Positions 1-6,195 of a DNA stretch of 10,549 bases are shown here, one piece after another; the stretch's first letter is position 1; the number at the start of each line of letters is the position of its first letter. The notes beneath the pieces are model-generated. The model was not told where the DNA came from. It worked only from the letters and a program-made list of their open reading frames with translations, and ran no database searches. Origin of the DNA: Thermaceae bacterium. Its GTDB lineage: Bacteria > Deinococcota > Deinococci > Deinococcales > Marinithermaceae. The stretch is from assembly GCA_015490435.1 (NCBI GenBank), contig WFXV01000136.1:1-10549 (forward strand), in the 5' to 3' direction. The translations under genes and the position numbers were made by a program.

Positions 1-140
1 GAGACCCCTTGGAACTGCAGCGAGCGTTGGACGAGTACCGGCACTTCTACAACACCCGGCGTTTGCACCAGGCGTTGGGCTACCGGACGCCGCTGGAAGT
101 TGTGGAGTCCAAGAGGGTCAAAGTGGTATCGTTTTCGTGA
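1..140 (+). CDS. Integrase-core transposase, C-terminal fragment
   Basis: The reading frame is open from base 3 to a TGA at 138-140, giving the last 45 residues of a transposase whose start lies to the left. The visible part holds the signature EYRHFYNTRRLHQALGYRTP, typical of the end of the DDE/rve integrase core in IS481, IS3 and related elements. The final catalytic glutamate would lie just upstream and is not visible. The fragment reads toward, and opposite to, the sugar-binding protein gene it interrupts. The stop codon falls within the presumed terminal inverted repeat, which is common for such elements. Its base composition is less GC-rich than the host genes, consistent with a mobile origin. 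Whether the full transposase is intact cannot be judged here; assignment to IS481 rather than IS3 is tentative. Confidence 0.85.
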   Translation, partial: DPLELQRALDEYRHFYNTRRLHQALGYRTPLEVVESKRVKVVSFS

Positions 141-149
141 AGCACTACA
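1..149 (+). mobile_element. Right end of an insertion sequence (partial)
   Basis: This is the 3' end of an insertion sequence lying inside a sugar-binding protein gene that reads on the other strand. The transposase stops at 138-140. Homology of the interrupted gene begins at about 150, so the element should end at about 149. Read inward from that end, the tip is TGTAGTGCTTCACGAAAACG, and a TGT...ACA terminus fits IS481-like elements. The other end, its inverted repeat and any target duplication lie outside the window, so both the exact boundary and the family are inferred. Confidence 0.65.
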
Positions 150-1162
150 CCCGGCGTTTTTGCTCGTTGTAGCTGGTGAGGTAGAGGATGAGGTCCACCG
201 CCTCCTTCTTGTGTTTCGAGAAGCGGTTCACCGCGAGCTGCCAGCCCCCGAGCGTGGCCGCGTGCCGCCCCTCGGGAGTCGCCGCCCTGGGCAGCACGGT
301 GACGTCGAACTTGCCCCGGATCGGGTTCTCGGGGCTATTGCCGAGGGCGTAGGCGTAGGGCCAGTTGCGCATGAAGGCGGCGTTGCCCGCCTGCCAGACG
401 CCGCGGGCCTCCTCCTCCATGTAGGCGAGCACCCCCGGCGGGCTGATGGTGTTCACCCAGGACCGGGCCATCTTGAGGGCGGCCGCCGCCCTTGGGTTAT
501 TCACCGTGATGTTGCCGGCTTCGTCGACGATCGTCCCCCCCGCCGTAGGAGTAGATCCACTCCAGGGCGTCGCAGGTGAGGCCTTCGTAGGCCGCGCCCT
601 GCCAGACGAAGCCCCAAAACTTGGGGTTGGTCTTGCGCTCGCCGGCCTGAATCTTCTCGGCCATCATCTTGAGCTCGTCCCAGGTCTTGGGCGGGGCCGA
701 GAAGCCGTATTTTTCGAGCAGGTCCTTGCGGTAGTAGAGGATGCCGGCGTCGGTGAACCAGGGCACGCCGACGAGTCGGCCGTCCACGGTGTTGGCCTTG
801 ATCAGCGCGGGGAAGAACTCGCTTTTAACCTTGGGGTCGATGTAGTCGTTTAAGTCCACGAAGAACTCGCCGAGGATGCCCGGCCAGATCACGTCGATCA
901 TGTAGACGTCGACCTCGTCGCTGCCGGCGGCGAGCTGCTGCTGGTAGAGCGCGAGACGGTCGGGGGTGGACTTGGGGGAGGCCAGGACCCGTACCCTGTT
1001 GCCGGTCCGCTTGGCCCAGGCCTCGGCGCCCTCCTTGCAGAAGTTGTAGCCCTTGCCCACCGAGCCGCAGGAGATCGTCACCGTGACCCCCTGGGCCTGG
1101 GCGCCGAGGAAGGCCAGCCCTAGGGCCACAAGGCCCAGCTTCAACCAGCGCGGAGCTTTCAT
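145..1162 (-). pseudogene. Trehalose/maltose-type sugar ABC transporter substrate-binding protein, frameshifted and truncated
   Basis: An intact version would be a periplasmic protein that captures a sugar, probably trehalose, maltose or a related disaccharide, for an ABC importer. Start is ATG at 1162, chosen because a strong ribosome site precedes it (1168-1179); a GTG at 1171 lies within that site. Residues 1-23 form a Sec signal peptide ending AQA, with no lipobox cysteine. Family marks include GSVGKG, DVYMIDVIWPGIL, GVPWFTDAG, WGFVWQG, YEGLTCDALEW and, in the second frame, ATLGGWQLAV. After YSYGGG the frame breaks at a run of seven G's (535-541); dropping one G restores TIVDEAGNITVNNP. 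The restored frame ends after YNEQKRR, where the insertion sequence begins, so the last part of the domain is missing. It sits 50 bases after mqnB on the same strand. The substrate is inferred from remembered Thermus homologues. Confidence 0.85.
535..541 (-). other. Frameshift site in a seven-G run (C7 on the + strand)
   Basis: On the coding strand the bases read TAC GGC followed by seven G's and then ACGATC. With six G's the frame would give YGGGTIVDE, the expected family sequence. With seven it gives YGGGDDRRR and soon stops at 497. The lesion is therefore a one-base insertion in a homopolymer. It could be a real decay mutation, a sequencing error, or a slippage site; the truncation further downstream favours decay. 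Confidence 0.8.
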
Positions 1163-1167
1163 TCCGC

Positions 1168-1179
1168 TCACCCCCTTTT
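1168..1179 (-). promoter_or_regulatory. Ribosome binding site of the sugar-binding protein gene
   Basis: The coding strand reads AAAAGGGGGTGA and ends five bases before the ATG at 1162. It pairs well with the 3' end of 16S rRNA and decides the start in favour of 1162 over the GTG at 1171, which lies inside this site. Confidence 0.7.
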
Positions 1180-1212
1180 CCCTACGCTTTCCATGGTGCT
1201 ACAGCCCGGGGT

Positions 1213-1878
1213 TCAGACGTAGAGCAGGCGAAAGAGCGCCTGGGCGAGGGCTGCGAGGGCCTCGTCGGTGCGCCACTTGGCCTTCTCGCGCACGCCCGCG
1301 GGGTTCGAGATCGCCCGCAGCTCGGCCCAAGCAAGCCCGCGCCAAAGCGCCACCTGGGCCACCGCCGCCCCCTCCATGTTCTCCGCAGCCGCCCGCCAGT
1401 CCCGGGCCCGGGCGTGGGCCTCGGCGACCGACTCCGAGACCCGGTCGGCGGTGAGCAGGGGAAGGGGGCGGAGCCCGAGGCGCCGCGCGAGCCAGCCGGT
1501 GTAATCGGGATCGGCGGGGAAGCGGTTGTAGTAGCGGCGCCCACCCTTTTCCAGGGCGGGAAAGCCGAGCGGCTCCATTCCCCGGCGGGTGCCGAGGTCG
1601 GCCTGGACCTCCTCCGAGGCGAGCACCAGGTCGCCTTCCCTGAGGCCGGTTCCGGGGTAGGCGCCGGCGAGCCCGATCACGAGCACGCGCTGGATTCCGG
1701 GCTCGGCCTCGAGGAAGGCAGCGAGGGTCATGGCGGCGTTAACCTTGCCGACCCCGAGCTCGAGCCAGACCCAGCCCTCGCCCTTAAGCCCCCGGCGGCC
1801 GTGGAAGCGAAAGGCCTCGGCGTCCTGGCGCAGGAAGTATTCGCCCTCGAAGGCGGTGGCGCTCAGGTAGAGGTCCAT
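1213..1878 (-). CDS. mqnB: Futalosine hydrolase (menaquinone synthesis)
   Basis: Releases hypoxanthine from futalosine to give dehypoxanthine futalosine, the second step of the futalosine route to menaquinone; cytoplasmic. The 221-residue protein has the nucleosidase/phosphorylase fold of the MTA/SAH nucleosidase family. Visible marks are LGVGKVNAA (41-49) near the N-terminus, VIGLAGAYPGTGLREGDLV (67-85), the ENMEGAA active-site segment with its conserved glutamate (166-172), and RAISNPAG (188-195). Asn at 191, where MTA/SAH nucleosidases have a catalytic Asp, together with a following Trp, fits futalosine hydrolases better. The ATG start overlaps the end of trmH by 16 bases, and a strong Shine-Dalgarno lies inside trmH (1888-1895), suggesting translational coupling. 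The main alternative is an MTA/SAH nucleosidase. Thermales are known to use the futalosine pathway. Confidence 0.88.
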   Translation of the reverse strand: MDLYLSATAFEGEYFLRQDAEAFRFHGRRGLKGEGWVWLELGVGKVNAAMTLAAFLEAEPGIQRVLVIGLAGAYPGTGLREGDLVLASEEVQADLGTRRGMEPLGFPALEKGGRRYYNRFPADPDYTGWLARRLGLRPLPLLTADRVSESVAEAHARARDWRAAAENMEGAAVAQVALWRGLAWAELRAISNPAGVREKAKWRTDEALAALAQALFRLLYV

Positions 1879-2522
1879 ACCGGCCTTCCCTCCTCGTCGA
1901 GCTCGGGGTAGGGCTCGCCTCGGGCCCTAAGCTCCCGGGCGAGCTCGGGGTAGAGCCATTCGAAAAGCGCCCGCCGGTAGGTCTCGGGGTCGAGCCGCAC
2001 CCGGTCGTACATCCCGGCATCAAGCCGCTGGCGCTGGGCCTCGAAGAGGATCACCGCGGCGGCGACGCTCACGTTCAGGCTCTGGGCCATGCCCAGCATG
2101 GGGATGACGATACTTTGGTCGGCGAGCCGCGCCGCCTCCTCGCTCACCCCCCACTTCTCGCTGCCCAAGAGGATCGCCGCCGGACGGGTGTAGTCCACCG
2201 CGCGGAAGTCCACCGCCTCCGGCGAGAGCCGGGTGGCGTAGACGGAAAAACCCCGGTCCTTGAGGTGCTGGATCGCGGTCTCGACGTCGGGGTGGACCCG
2301 GAGGTAGACCCAGCGCTCGGTGCCGGCGGCGGTGTGGTGGTGGGTGGGCACGCCCCCGGTGGGGTGCACCGCGTGGGCCTTGAACACCCCCACCGCGTCC
2401 GCGCTCCGGAGGATCGCTGAGAAGTTGTGGGGCTTGGAGACGTTCTCGAGCAAGACGGTGAGGTCAGGCTGGCGGCGGGCGAGCACCTCGCGGACGCGGG
2501 CGATGCGCGCGGGGGTCGGCAT
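1863..2522 (-). CDS. trmH: tRNA (guanosine-18-2'-O)-methyltransferase
   Basis: Transfers a methyl group from S-adenosylmethionine to the 2'-OH of G18 in the tRNA D-loop, using a SPOUT trefoil-knot fold; works as a dimer. The sequence follows T. thermophilus TrmH closely: RRQPDLTVLLENVSKPHN (16-33), motif 1 NFSAILRSADAVG with Asn33 and the presumed catalytic Arg39, AVHPTGGVPT (51-60), motif 2 LGSEKWGVSEEA (119-130), and motif 3 IPMLGMAQSLNVSVAAAV (140-157) forming the knot and cofactor site. At 219 residues it is about 25 longer than my recollection of the T. thermophilus protein (194), because of an Arg/Pro/Glu-rich C-terminal tail ending VWTST. ATG start at 2522, ten bases after the hisG stop, without a clear Shine-Dalgarno but with a possible -10 box in the joint. 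Its 3' end overlaps mqnB. Confidence 0.95.
   Translation of the reverse strand: MPTPARIARVREVLARRQPDLTVLLENVSKPHNFSAILRSADAVGVFKAHAVHPTGGVPTHHHTAAGTERWVYLRVHPDVETAIQHLKDRGFSVYATRLSPEAVDFRAVDYTRPAAILLGSEKWGVSEEAARLADQSIVIPMLGMAQSLNVSVAAAVILFEAQRQRLDAGMYDRVRLDPETYRRALFEWLYPELARELRARGEPYPELDEEGRPVWTST
1888..1895 (-). promoter_or_regulatory. Ribosome binding site of mqnB inside trmH
   Basis: GAGGAGGG on the coding strand, nine bases before the mqnB ATG, within the last codons of trmH. It supports the start at 1878 and the 16-base overlap. Confidence 0.65.
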
Positions 2523-2529
2523 CGGGGCG

Positions 2530-2535
2530 ATTCTA
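2530..2535 (-). promoter_or_regulatory. Possible internal -10 box for trmH, made partly from the hisG stop codon
   Basis: The coding strand reads TAGAAT, seven bases (CGCCCCG), then the trmH ATG. This is the spacing of a leaderless promoter, and trmH lacks a clear Shine-Dalgarno. The TAG is also the hisG stop codon. No good -35 lies 16-18 bases upstream, so the promoter is only a candidate. Confidence 0.35.
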
Positions 2536-3150
2536 CCGGAGGGCCCGCGCCCTAAGCCGGGCGATGAGCGGCCTGAGGCGGTCGGACTTGAGCTTGAGCG
2601 CGGTCTTGTTGACTACGAGCCGGGCGCTGCTTTTGAGGATCACCTCGCGCTCTTCAAGCCCCGCTTTCCTCAGGGTGGTGCCGGTCTCGACCACGTCCAC
2701 CACCGCGTCGGCGAGCCCCACTAAGGCGGCCAGCTCGACGTTGCCGTGGAGCTTGATCACGTCGGCGGAAAGGCCCTTCTTCTTGAGCCAAAGCTCGGCG
2801 ATCCGGGGGTACTTGCTCGCAAGCCGCCGGATCGGGCCCTGGTCCCCGGGCCTACGGATGAGGCTCACGCGGCAGGCGCCAAAGCCCAGGTCCACCGGCT
2901 CGTAGAGCTCCCGCCCGGCCTCGACCAGGTTGTCCTTGCCCACCACGCCAAGGTCGGCGATCCCGAGGTCCACGTAGGTGGGGACGTCGGCATTCCTAAG
3001 GAGCAAAAGGGCGAGGTCGCCCTTTTCGAAGAACATCGCCCGATCGTCGTCGGGGGCGGGAAGATCGAGGCCGGCCTCGCGCAGGGTGGCGAAGGCCTCG
3101 GCGAAGAGGCGCCCCTTGGGCAGGGCCACGGTGAGGCCGTAGCCCTTCAC
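2533..3150 (-). CDS. hisG: ATP phosphoribosyltransferase, short form (catalytic subunit)
   Basis: Joins ATP and PRPP to give phosphoribosyl-ATP, the first committed step of histidine synthesis. The 205-residue length marks the short form, which lacks the C-terminal regulatory domain and works with HisZ. Visible are the start VALPKGRLF (8-16), DVPTYVDLGIADLGVVGKD (55-73), HGNVELA (135-141), the PRPP-binding loop DAVVDVVETGTTL (148-160), and the family ending with ARLVVNKTALK (176-186). Start is GTG at 3150, overlapping the hisZ stop as GTGA, with an excellent Shine-Dalgarno (3156-3164) five bases upstream; this explains why hisG can be translated well from a GTG. The partner hisZ lies directly upstream, so the two subunits are made together. 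Feedback inhibition by histidine is expected to act through HisZ, as known for the family. Confidence 0.95.
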   Translation of the reverse strand: MKGYGLTVALPKGRLFAEAFATLREAGLDLPAPDDDRAMFFEKGDLALLLLRNADVPTYVDLGIADLGVVGKDNLVEAGRELYEPVDLGFGACRVSLIRRPGDQGPIRRLASKYPRIAELWLKKKGLSADVIKLHGNVELAALVGLADAVVDVVETGTTLRKAGLEEREVILKSSARLVVNKTALKLKSDRLRPLIARLRARALR

Positions 3151-4253
3151 GGCTTCACCTCCTCGATTCCCTCGGGAAGCGCGAGGTAGCGCGCCCCCAC
3201 CGCCCGGGCCTCGGCGCGCATCCCCGCTTCGTCTTGAGCGTGGGCAAGGAGGGCGACCTTGCCCTCGGCGCGGAGGCGGCGGGCGAGCTCGGGGCTGGCG
3301 GCGAGGTAGCGGTCCTCCTGCCGGCGGAAGGACTTGCCGGCGGCCTCAAGAAGGCGCTCGAGCCCCAGCGCAAACCCCGCGGCAAACGGCACCATCGCCC
3401 CGTCGTAGCGGCCGCCCCCGAGGAGGGGAAAGCCGAGCGTGGGGGCGAAGGCGCGGAAGGTCAGGCCGGAGTAGTAGTCGTAGCGCCGGGCCATGCCCAG
3501 ATCGAAGACCAGCCGGACCCCGGAGGGGAGCTGGGCGAGCACCGCCTCGAGCCACTCGAGGTCGAGCTTGGCCCGCTCCGAGAGGGCGTACCGGCGGGCC
3601 TCGGCGAGGATCTCCCGGCCGCCGAAGAGGTCCGGGAGGGCGAGCACCGCCTCCCGCACCCGGCCCCCGACCCCGTAAGCGTCGAGGAGCTCGGCGAGCT
3701 CGGGGACCGCCTTCTTGTCCACCGCGTGCCGGAGCCGCTCGGTGGCGTCCTGGGGCAGGCGGGCGGCCTCCAGGGTGTCCCGGACGAAGGAGGGGAGGCC
3801 GAGCTCGAGCACCGCGTCCCGGACGCCGGCGGCGTCGAGGGCGGTCCAGGCGAGCTCGAGCAGCTCGGCGTCGGCCGCCGGCGAGGAGACCCCCACGAGC
3901 TCCACCCCCACCTGCACGAACTCCCGGAGCCGCCCGAGCTCACTCGGCGCCTCCCGGAGCCAAAGCGGCCCGGCGTAGCGAAAGCGGGCGGGCCCCGCGG
4001 GCAGCCCCTCGGGGAGCAGGGCGCGGATCAGGGCGGTGGTGAACTCGCTCCGGAGCATGAGCACGTCTCCGGTCTTGTCCACCAGCTTGAAGGCGCGGTC
4101 GGCGTGGGGGTGGGCGGGGTCGAAGGGCTCGAGGGCGGAGAGCTCCACCGGCTCGTAGCCCCAGGCGGCGAAGAGGTCGGAAAGCCGCCGGACGCACGCC
4201 TCCCGCGCGCGCGCCTCGTCCCCGAGGTAGGTGCGGGTGCCCTCGGGCCTCAC
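3147..4253 (-). CDS. hisZ: ATP phosphoribosyltransferase regulatory subunit (HisRS-like)
   Basis: A catalytically inactive relative of histidyl-tRNA synthetase that forms the complex with short-form HisG and carries its histidine-sensing role. Numbered from GTG 4253 (368 residues), it shows the N-terminal RPEGTRTYLGDEA (2-14), motif-2-like FRYAG (91-95) with LREFVQ (109-114), the histidine-pocket motif YDYYSG (258-263), GGGRYD (279-284) and GFALGLERLL (293-302). It ends without the anticodon-binding domain of a true HisRS. I chose GTG 4253 because it overlaps the sfsA stop as GTGA, the same joint used by hisG and carD, and because it puts the family's usual first residues next to the start. 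A GTG at 4286 would add 11 residues with no family match. No clear Shine-Dalgarno precedes 4253, so coupling to sfsA translation is likely. Confidence 0.93.
   Translation of the reverse strand: MRPEGTRTYLGDEARAREACVRRLSDLFAAWGYEPVELSALEPFDPAHPHADRAFKLVDKTGDVLMLRSEFTTALIRALLPEGLPAGPARFRYAGPLWLREAPSELGRLREFVQVGVELVGVSSPAADAELLELAWTALDAAGVRDAVLELGLPSFVRDTLEAARLPQDATERLRHAVDKKAVPELAELLDAYGVGGRVREAVLALPDLFGGREILAEARRYALSERAKLDLEWLEAVLAQLPSGVRLVFDLGMARRYDYYSGLTFRAFAPTLGFPLLGGGRYDGAMVPFAAGFALGLERLLEAAGKSFRRQEDRYLAASPELARRLRAEGKVALLAHAQDEAGMRAEARAVGARYLALPEGIEEVKP
3156..3164 (-). promoter_or_regulatory. Strong ribosome binding site of hisG inside hisZ
   Basis: GAGGAGGTG on the coding strand, five bases before the hisG GTG. 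It is among the best Shine-Dalgarno matches in the window and fixes the hisG start at the GTGA overlap. Confidence 0.8.
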
Positions 4254-4909
4254 GGGGAAAAGTATACGGGGAGGGTCTCGGCCCACCGGAGCCCCCCGGG
4301 GCCGATCTCGGCCCGCACCGCGTGCACCCGCACCCCGGCGCCTGCCGCCTCGGAGAGCGCCCGGGCGAATCGGGGGTCGAAGGGGCAGGGGCGAAACGCC
4401 CGGCCCCGGGGGTGGAGCACGGCAAAGAGCAACACCCCGCCAGCCCGCGCGAGGCCCTCGAGGTGGCGCACCGCCCGCACGCTCGGGGCGTCGGGAAAGC
4501 AGGCCACCTCCCCCTCGACGTGGGTGGCGGACTTCATCTCAAGGGGCACCGCCCGACCCCCGGCCTCGACCTGGGCGTCGAAGCGGCTCTCCCCCACCTG
4601 GGGCTGGGCCCTCAGGAAGCGGTAGCCGAGGCGACCTACGAGCACGGGAAGGGCGCGTTCGGCGAAGCTCGAGTCGAGGAGGACCCAGTCGGGCCCGTCC
4701 TGGGCGAGGAGGACCCGCCCGGCGGTGCGGGGACTTTCCTTGGGCAGGTAGCGGAGGGGGGTCCCCGGGCTTAGGAAGCGAAGCCGGCCGGAGTTCGGCA
4801 GGTGGAGCCGGATCGGCCCCCCTTCCCCCTCGGCCCGCACCGCGAAGCGATTCTCCCGGGCCAAAAACACCGCCCGCCGGCTCGGGGGGAAGGCGAGGTC
4901 CCAGGGCAC
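4250..4909 (-). CDS. sfsA: SfsA-family DNA/RNA nuclease
   Basis: SfsA was first described as a sugar fermentation stimulation protein in E. coli and is now classed as a nucleic acid-binding protein with a PD-(D/E)XK nuclease fold. The 219 residues are near full family length. Marks are RENRFAVRAE (18-27), LHLPNSGRL (35-43), the presumed catalytic core SRFD (108-111) followed by EMKSAT (124-129), giving Asp111, Glu124 and Lys126, and CFPDAPSVRAVRHL (137-150). Start is GTG at 4909; the ATG at 4917 is in another frame. No convincing Shine-Dalgarno is visible, but a GATAAT box sits six bases before the GTG, suggesting a leaderless message. It is the first gene of the leftward cluster and overlaps hisZ by four bases. 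Its link with histidine synthesis is positional only, and its role in this organism is unknown. Confidence 0.93.
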   Translation of the reverse strand: MPWDLAFPPSRRAVFLARENRFAVRAEGEGGPIRLHLPNSGRLRFLSPGTPLRYLPKESPRTAGRVLLAQDGPDWVLLDSSFAERALPVLVGRLGYRFLRAQPQVGESRFDAQVEAGGRAVPLEMKSATHVEGEVACFPDAPSVRAVRHLEGLARAGGVLLFAVLHPRGRAFRPCPFDPRFARALSEAAGAGVRVHAVRAEIGPGGLRWAETLPVYFSP

Positions 4910-4915
4910 CCCGCC

Positions 4916-4921
4916 ATTATC
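4916..4921 (-). promoter_or_regulatory. Candidate leaderless promoter (-10) of sfsA
   Basis: GATAAT on the coding strand, followed by six bases and then the GTG of sfsA. Transcription would begin at or within a base or two of the start codon. No good -35 is seen 16-18 bases upstream (the place reads about GAGCCC). It lies head-to-head with the aspC promoter. Confidence 0.5.
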
Positions 4922-4930
4922 CCCCGGGCC

Positions 4931-4958
4931 TTGCCGCGGGCTCGTGAAAACTTATACT
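4931..4958 (+). promoter_or_regulatory. Leaderless promoter of aspC
   Basis: TTGCCG (4931-4936) and TATACT (4953-4958) are separated by 16 bases. Six bases, AGCCCT, then lead directly to the ATG at 4965. The expected transcription start falls on or next to the A of the start codon, and no Shine-Dalgarno is present, so a leaderless mRNA is likely. This is a common arrangement in Deinococcota. Confidence 0.72.
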
Positions 4959-4964
4959 AGCCCT

Positions 4965-6116
4965 ATGCGGGGACTCTCCAAGCGCGTACAGGCCCTGAAG
5001 CCCTCCTCCACGGTGGCGATGAACGCCAAGGCGCTCGAGCTCCGCCGCCAGGGCGTCGACGTGATCGCCCTCACCGCCGGCGAGCCCGACTTCGACACCC
5101 CGGAGCACATCAAGGAGGCCGCCTGGCGGGCGCTAAAGGAAGGTAAGACCAAGTACACCCCCCCGGCCGGCATCCCCGAGCTGAGGGAGGCGCTCGCCCG
5201 GAAGTTCGCGCGGGAGAACGGCCTTTCCTACACCCCCGACCAAATCACCGTGGGGGTGGGCGGCAAGGGGGTGCTCTATAACCTCTTCCAGGCCATCCTG
5301 GACCCCGGCGACGAAGTAATCCTAATCGCCCCCTACTGGGTCTCCTACGCCGCCCAGGTGGAGCTCGCCGGGGGCGTGCCGGTGGTGGTCAAGACCGAGG
5401 CGGAAGCGGGCTTCGTCCCCGACCCCGAAGCGGTCGCCGCCGCCGTCACCCCGCGCACCAAGGCGCTGGTGGTGAACAGCCCGAATAACCCCACCGGCGC
5501 GGTCTACCCCGAGGAGGTCCTAAGGGCGCTCGCCGAGCTCGCCCAAAAGCACGACTTCTACCTCGTCTCCGACGAGATCTACGAGCACCTGATCTACGAG
5601 GGGACGCACTTCTCCCCCGGCCGCGTCGCCCCCGAGCACACGATCACGGTGAACGGCGTGGCCAAGACCTACGCCATGACCGGCTGGCGGCTCGGCTACG
5701 CCGCCGGCCCCAAGGACGTGATCCAGGCGATGACCAAGATCCAGGGCCAGTCGGTGACCCACCCCACGAGCTTCGTGCAGTGGGCGGTGATCGAGGCGCT
5801 GGAAAGCGAGAAAAGCCTGGAGTTCATCCGGATGGCCCGCGAGGCCTTCGACCGCCGGCGCCGGCTCGTCGTCGAGGGGCTACGGGCGCTTGGCCTCAAG
5901 ACCCCGGAGCCCAAGGGGGCCTTCTACGTCATGCCCGACGTCACCCCGATCCACGAGGACGAGCTCAAGGCCGGCGAGATCCTCCTCGAGCGCGCCCGGG
6001 TCGCGGTCGTCCCCGGCACCGACTTCAAGGCCCCCGGCCACGTCCGCATGAGCTACGCCACCAGCGAGGAAAACCTCAAAGAGGCGCTTCGCCGCATCGG
6101 CGAGCTCCTCGGCTAG
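4965..6116 (+). CDS. aspC: Aspartate aminotransferase (PLP-dependent, class I, Ib-like)
   Basis: Moves the amino group between aspartate and 2-oxoglutarate to give oxaloacetate and glutamate; members of this subgroup can also act on prephenate. The 383-residue protein closely follows T. thermophilus AspC. It has TAGEPDFDTPEH (37-48), KYTPPAGIPELREAL (63-77), SPNNPTGAVYP (172-182), SDEIYEHL (202-209), the PLP Schiff-base lysine K234 in NGVAKTYAMTGWRLGY, and the C-terminal GHVRMSYATSEEN with the substrate-carboxylate arginine. K101 in GGKG is kept; I recall the equivalent lysine as important for acidic substrates in T. thermophilus. I start it at ATG 4965, giving the family N-terminus MRGLSKRVQALKPS. 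The ATG at 4944 would lie upstream of the -10 box and adds seven unrelated residues. It reads away from sfsA, and a terminator follows. Confidence 0.95.
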   Translation: MRGLSKRVQALKPSSTVAMNAKALELRRQGVDVIALTAGEPDFDTPEHIKEAAWRALKEGKTKYTPPAGIPELREALARKFARENGLSYTPDQITVGVGGKGVLYNLFQAILDPGDEVILIAPYWVSYAAQVELAGGVPVVVKTEAEAGFVPDPEAVAAAVTPRTKALVVNSPNNPTGAVYPEEVLRALAELAQKHDFYLVSDEIYEHLIYEGTHFSPGRVAPEHTITVNGVAKTYAMTGWRLGYAAGPKDVIQAMTKIQGQSVTHPTSFVQWAVIEALESEKSLEFIRMAREAFDRRRRLVVEGLRALGLKTPEPKGAFYVMPDVTPIHEDELKAGEILLERARVAVVPGTDFKAPGHVRMSYATSEENLKEALRRIGELLG

Positions 6117-6135
6117 GCAGGGCGGGCAAACCGAG

Positions 6136-6160
6136 GCCGCCCCCAAGGGGGCGGCTTTTA
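6136..6160 (+). terminator. Rho-independent terminator of aspC
   Basis: A GC-only hairpin, GCCGCCCCC / GGGGGCGGC (6136-6144 with 6147-6155), is followed at once by TTTTAT. With only AA between the arms, the real loop is probably CAAG with eight base pairs. It lies 19 bases after the aspC stop. Confidence 0.85.
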
Positions 6161-6164
6161 TAAT
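6159..6164 (+). promoter_or_regulatory. Candidate -10 box of acs within the terminator tail
   Basis: A perfect TATAAT starts in the T-tract of the aspC terminator. Transcription would begin at about 6171 and give acs a 25-base leader carrying its strong ribosome site. The -35 position falls inside the terminator stem and has no TTGACA-like sequence, so the promoter would depend on the -10 box or on an activator. It is a candidate only. Confidence 0.45.
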
Positions 6165-6181
6165 CTTTCAAACAACCGGAG

Positions 6182-6188
6182 AAGGAGG
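6182..6188 (+). promoter_or_regulatory. Strong ribosome binding site of acs
   Basis: AAGGAGG, seven bases before the ATG at 6196; near-perfect Shine-Dalgarno and spacing. It contrasts with the leaderless start of aspC next door. Confidence 0.85.
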
Positions 6189-6195
6189 GAGATCC

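Noticed and set aside
535..541. Programmed frameshift making a functional binding protein
   Set aside because: The gene also lacks its 3' end because of the insertion sequence, so recoding would not restore a full protein.
4254..4286. Longer hisZ start at GTG 4286
   Set aside because: It would add 11 residues with no family match; GTG 4253 makes the GTGA joint seen elsewhere and fits the HisZ N-terminus.
3234..4625. A 463-codon plus-strand frame across hisZ and sfsA
   Set aside because: It is antisense to two clear genes, is low-complexity, and crosses their joint; a GC-rich shadow.
4944..4964. Earlier in-frame ATG for aspC at 4944
   Set aside because: It lies upstream of the -10 box, and the seven added residues are absent from the family.
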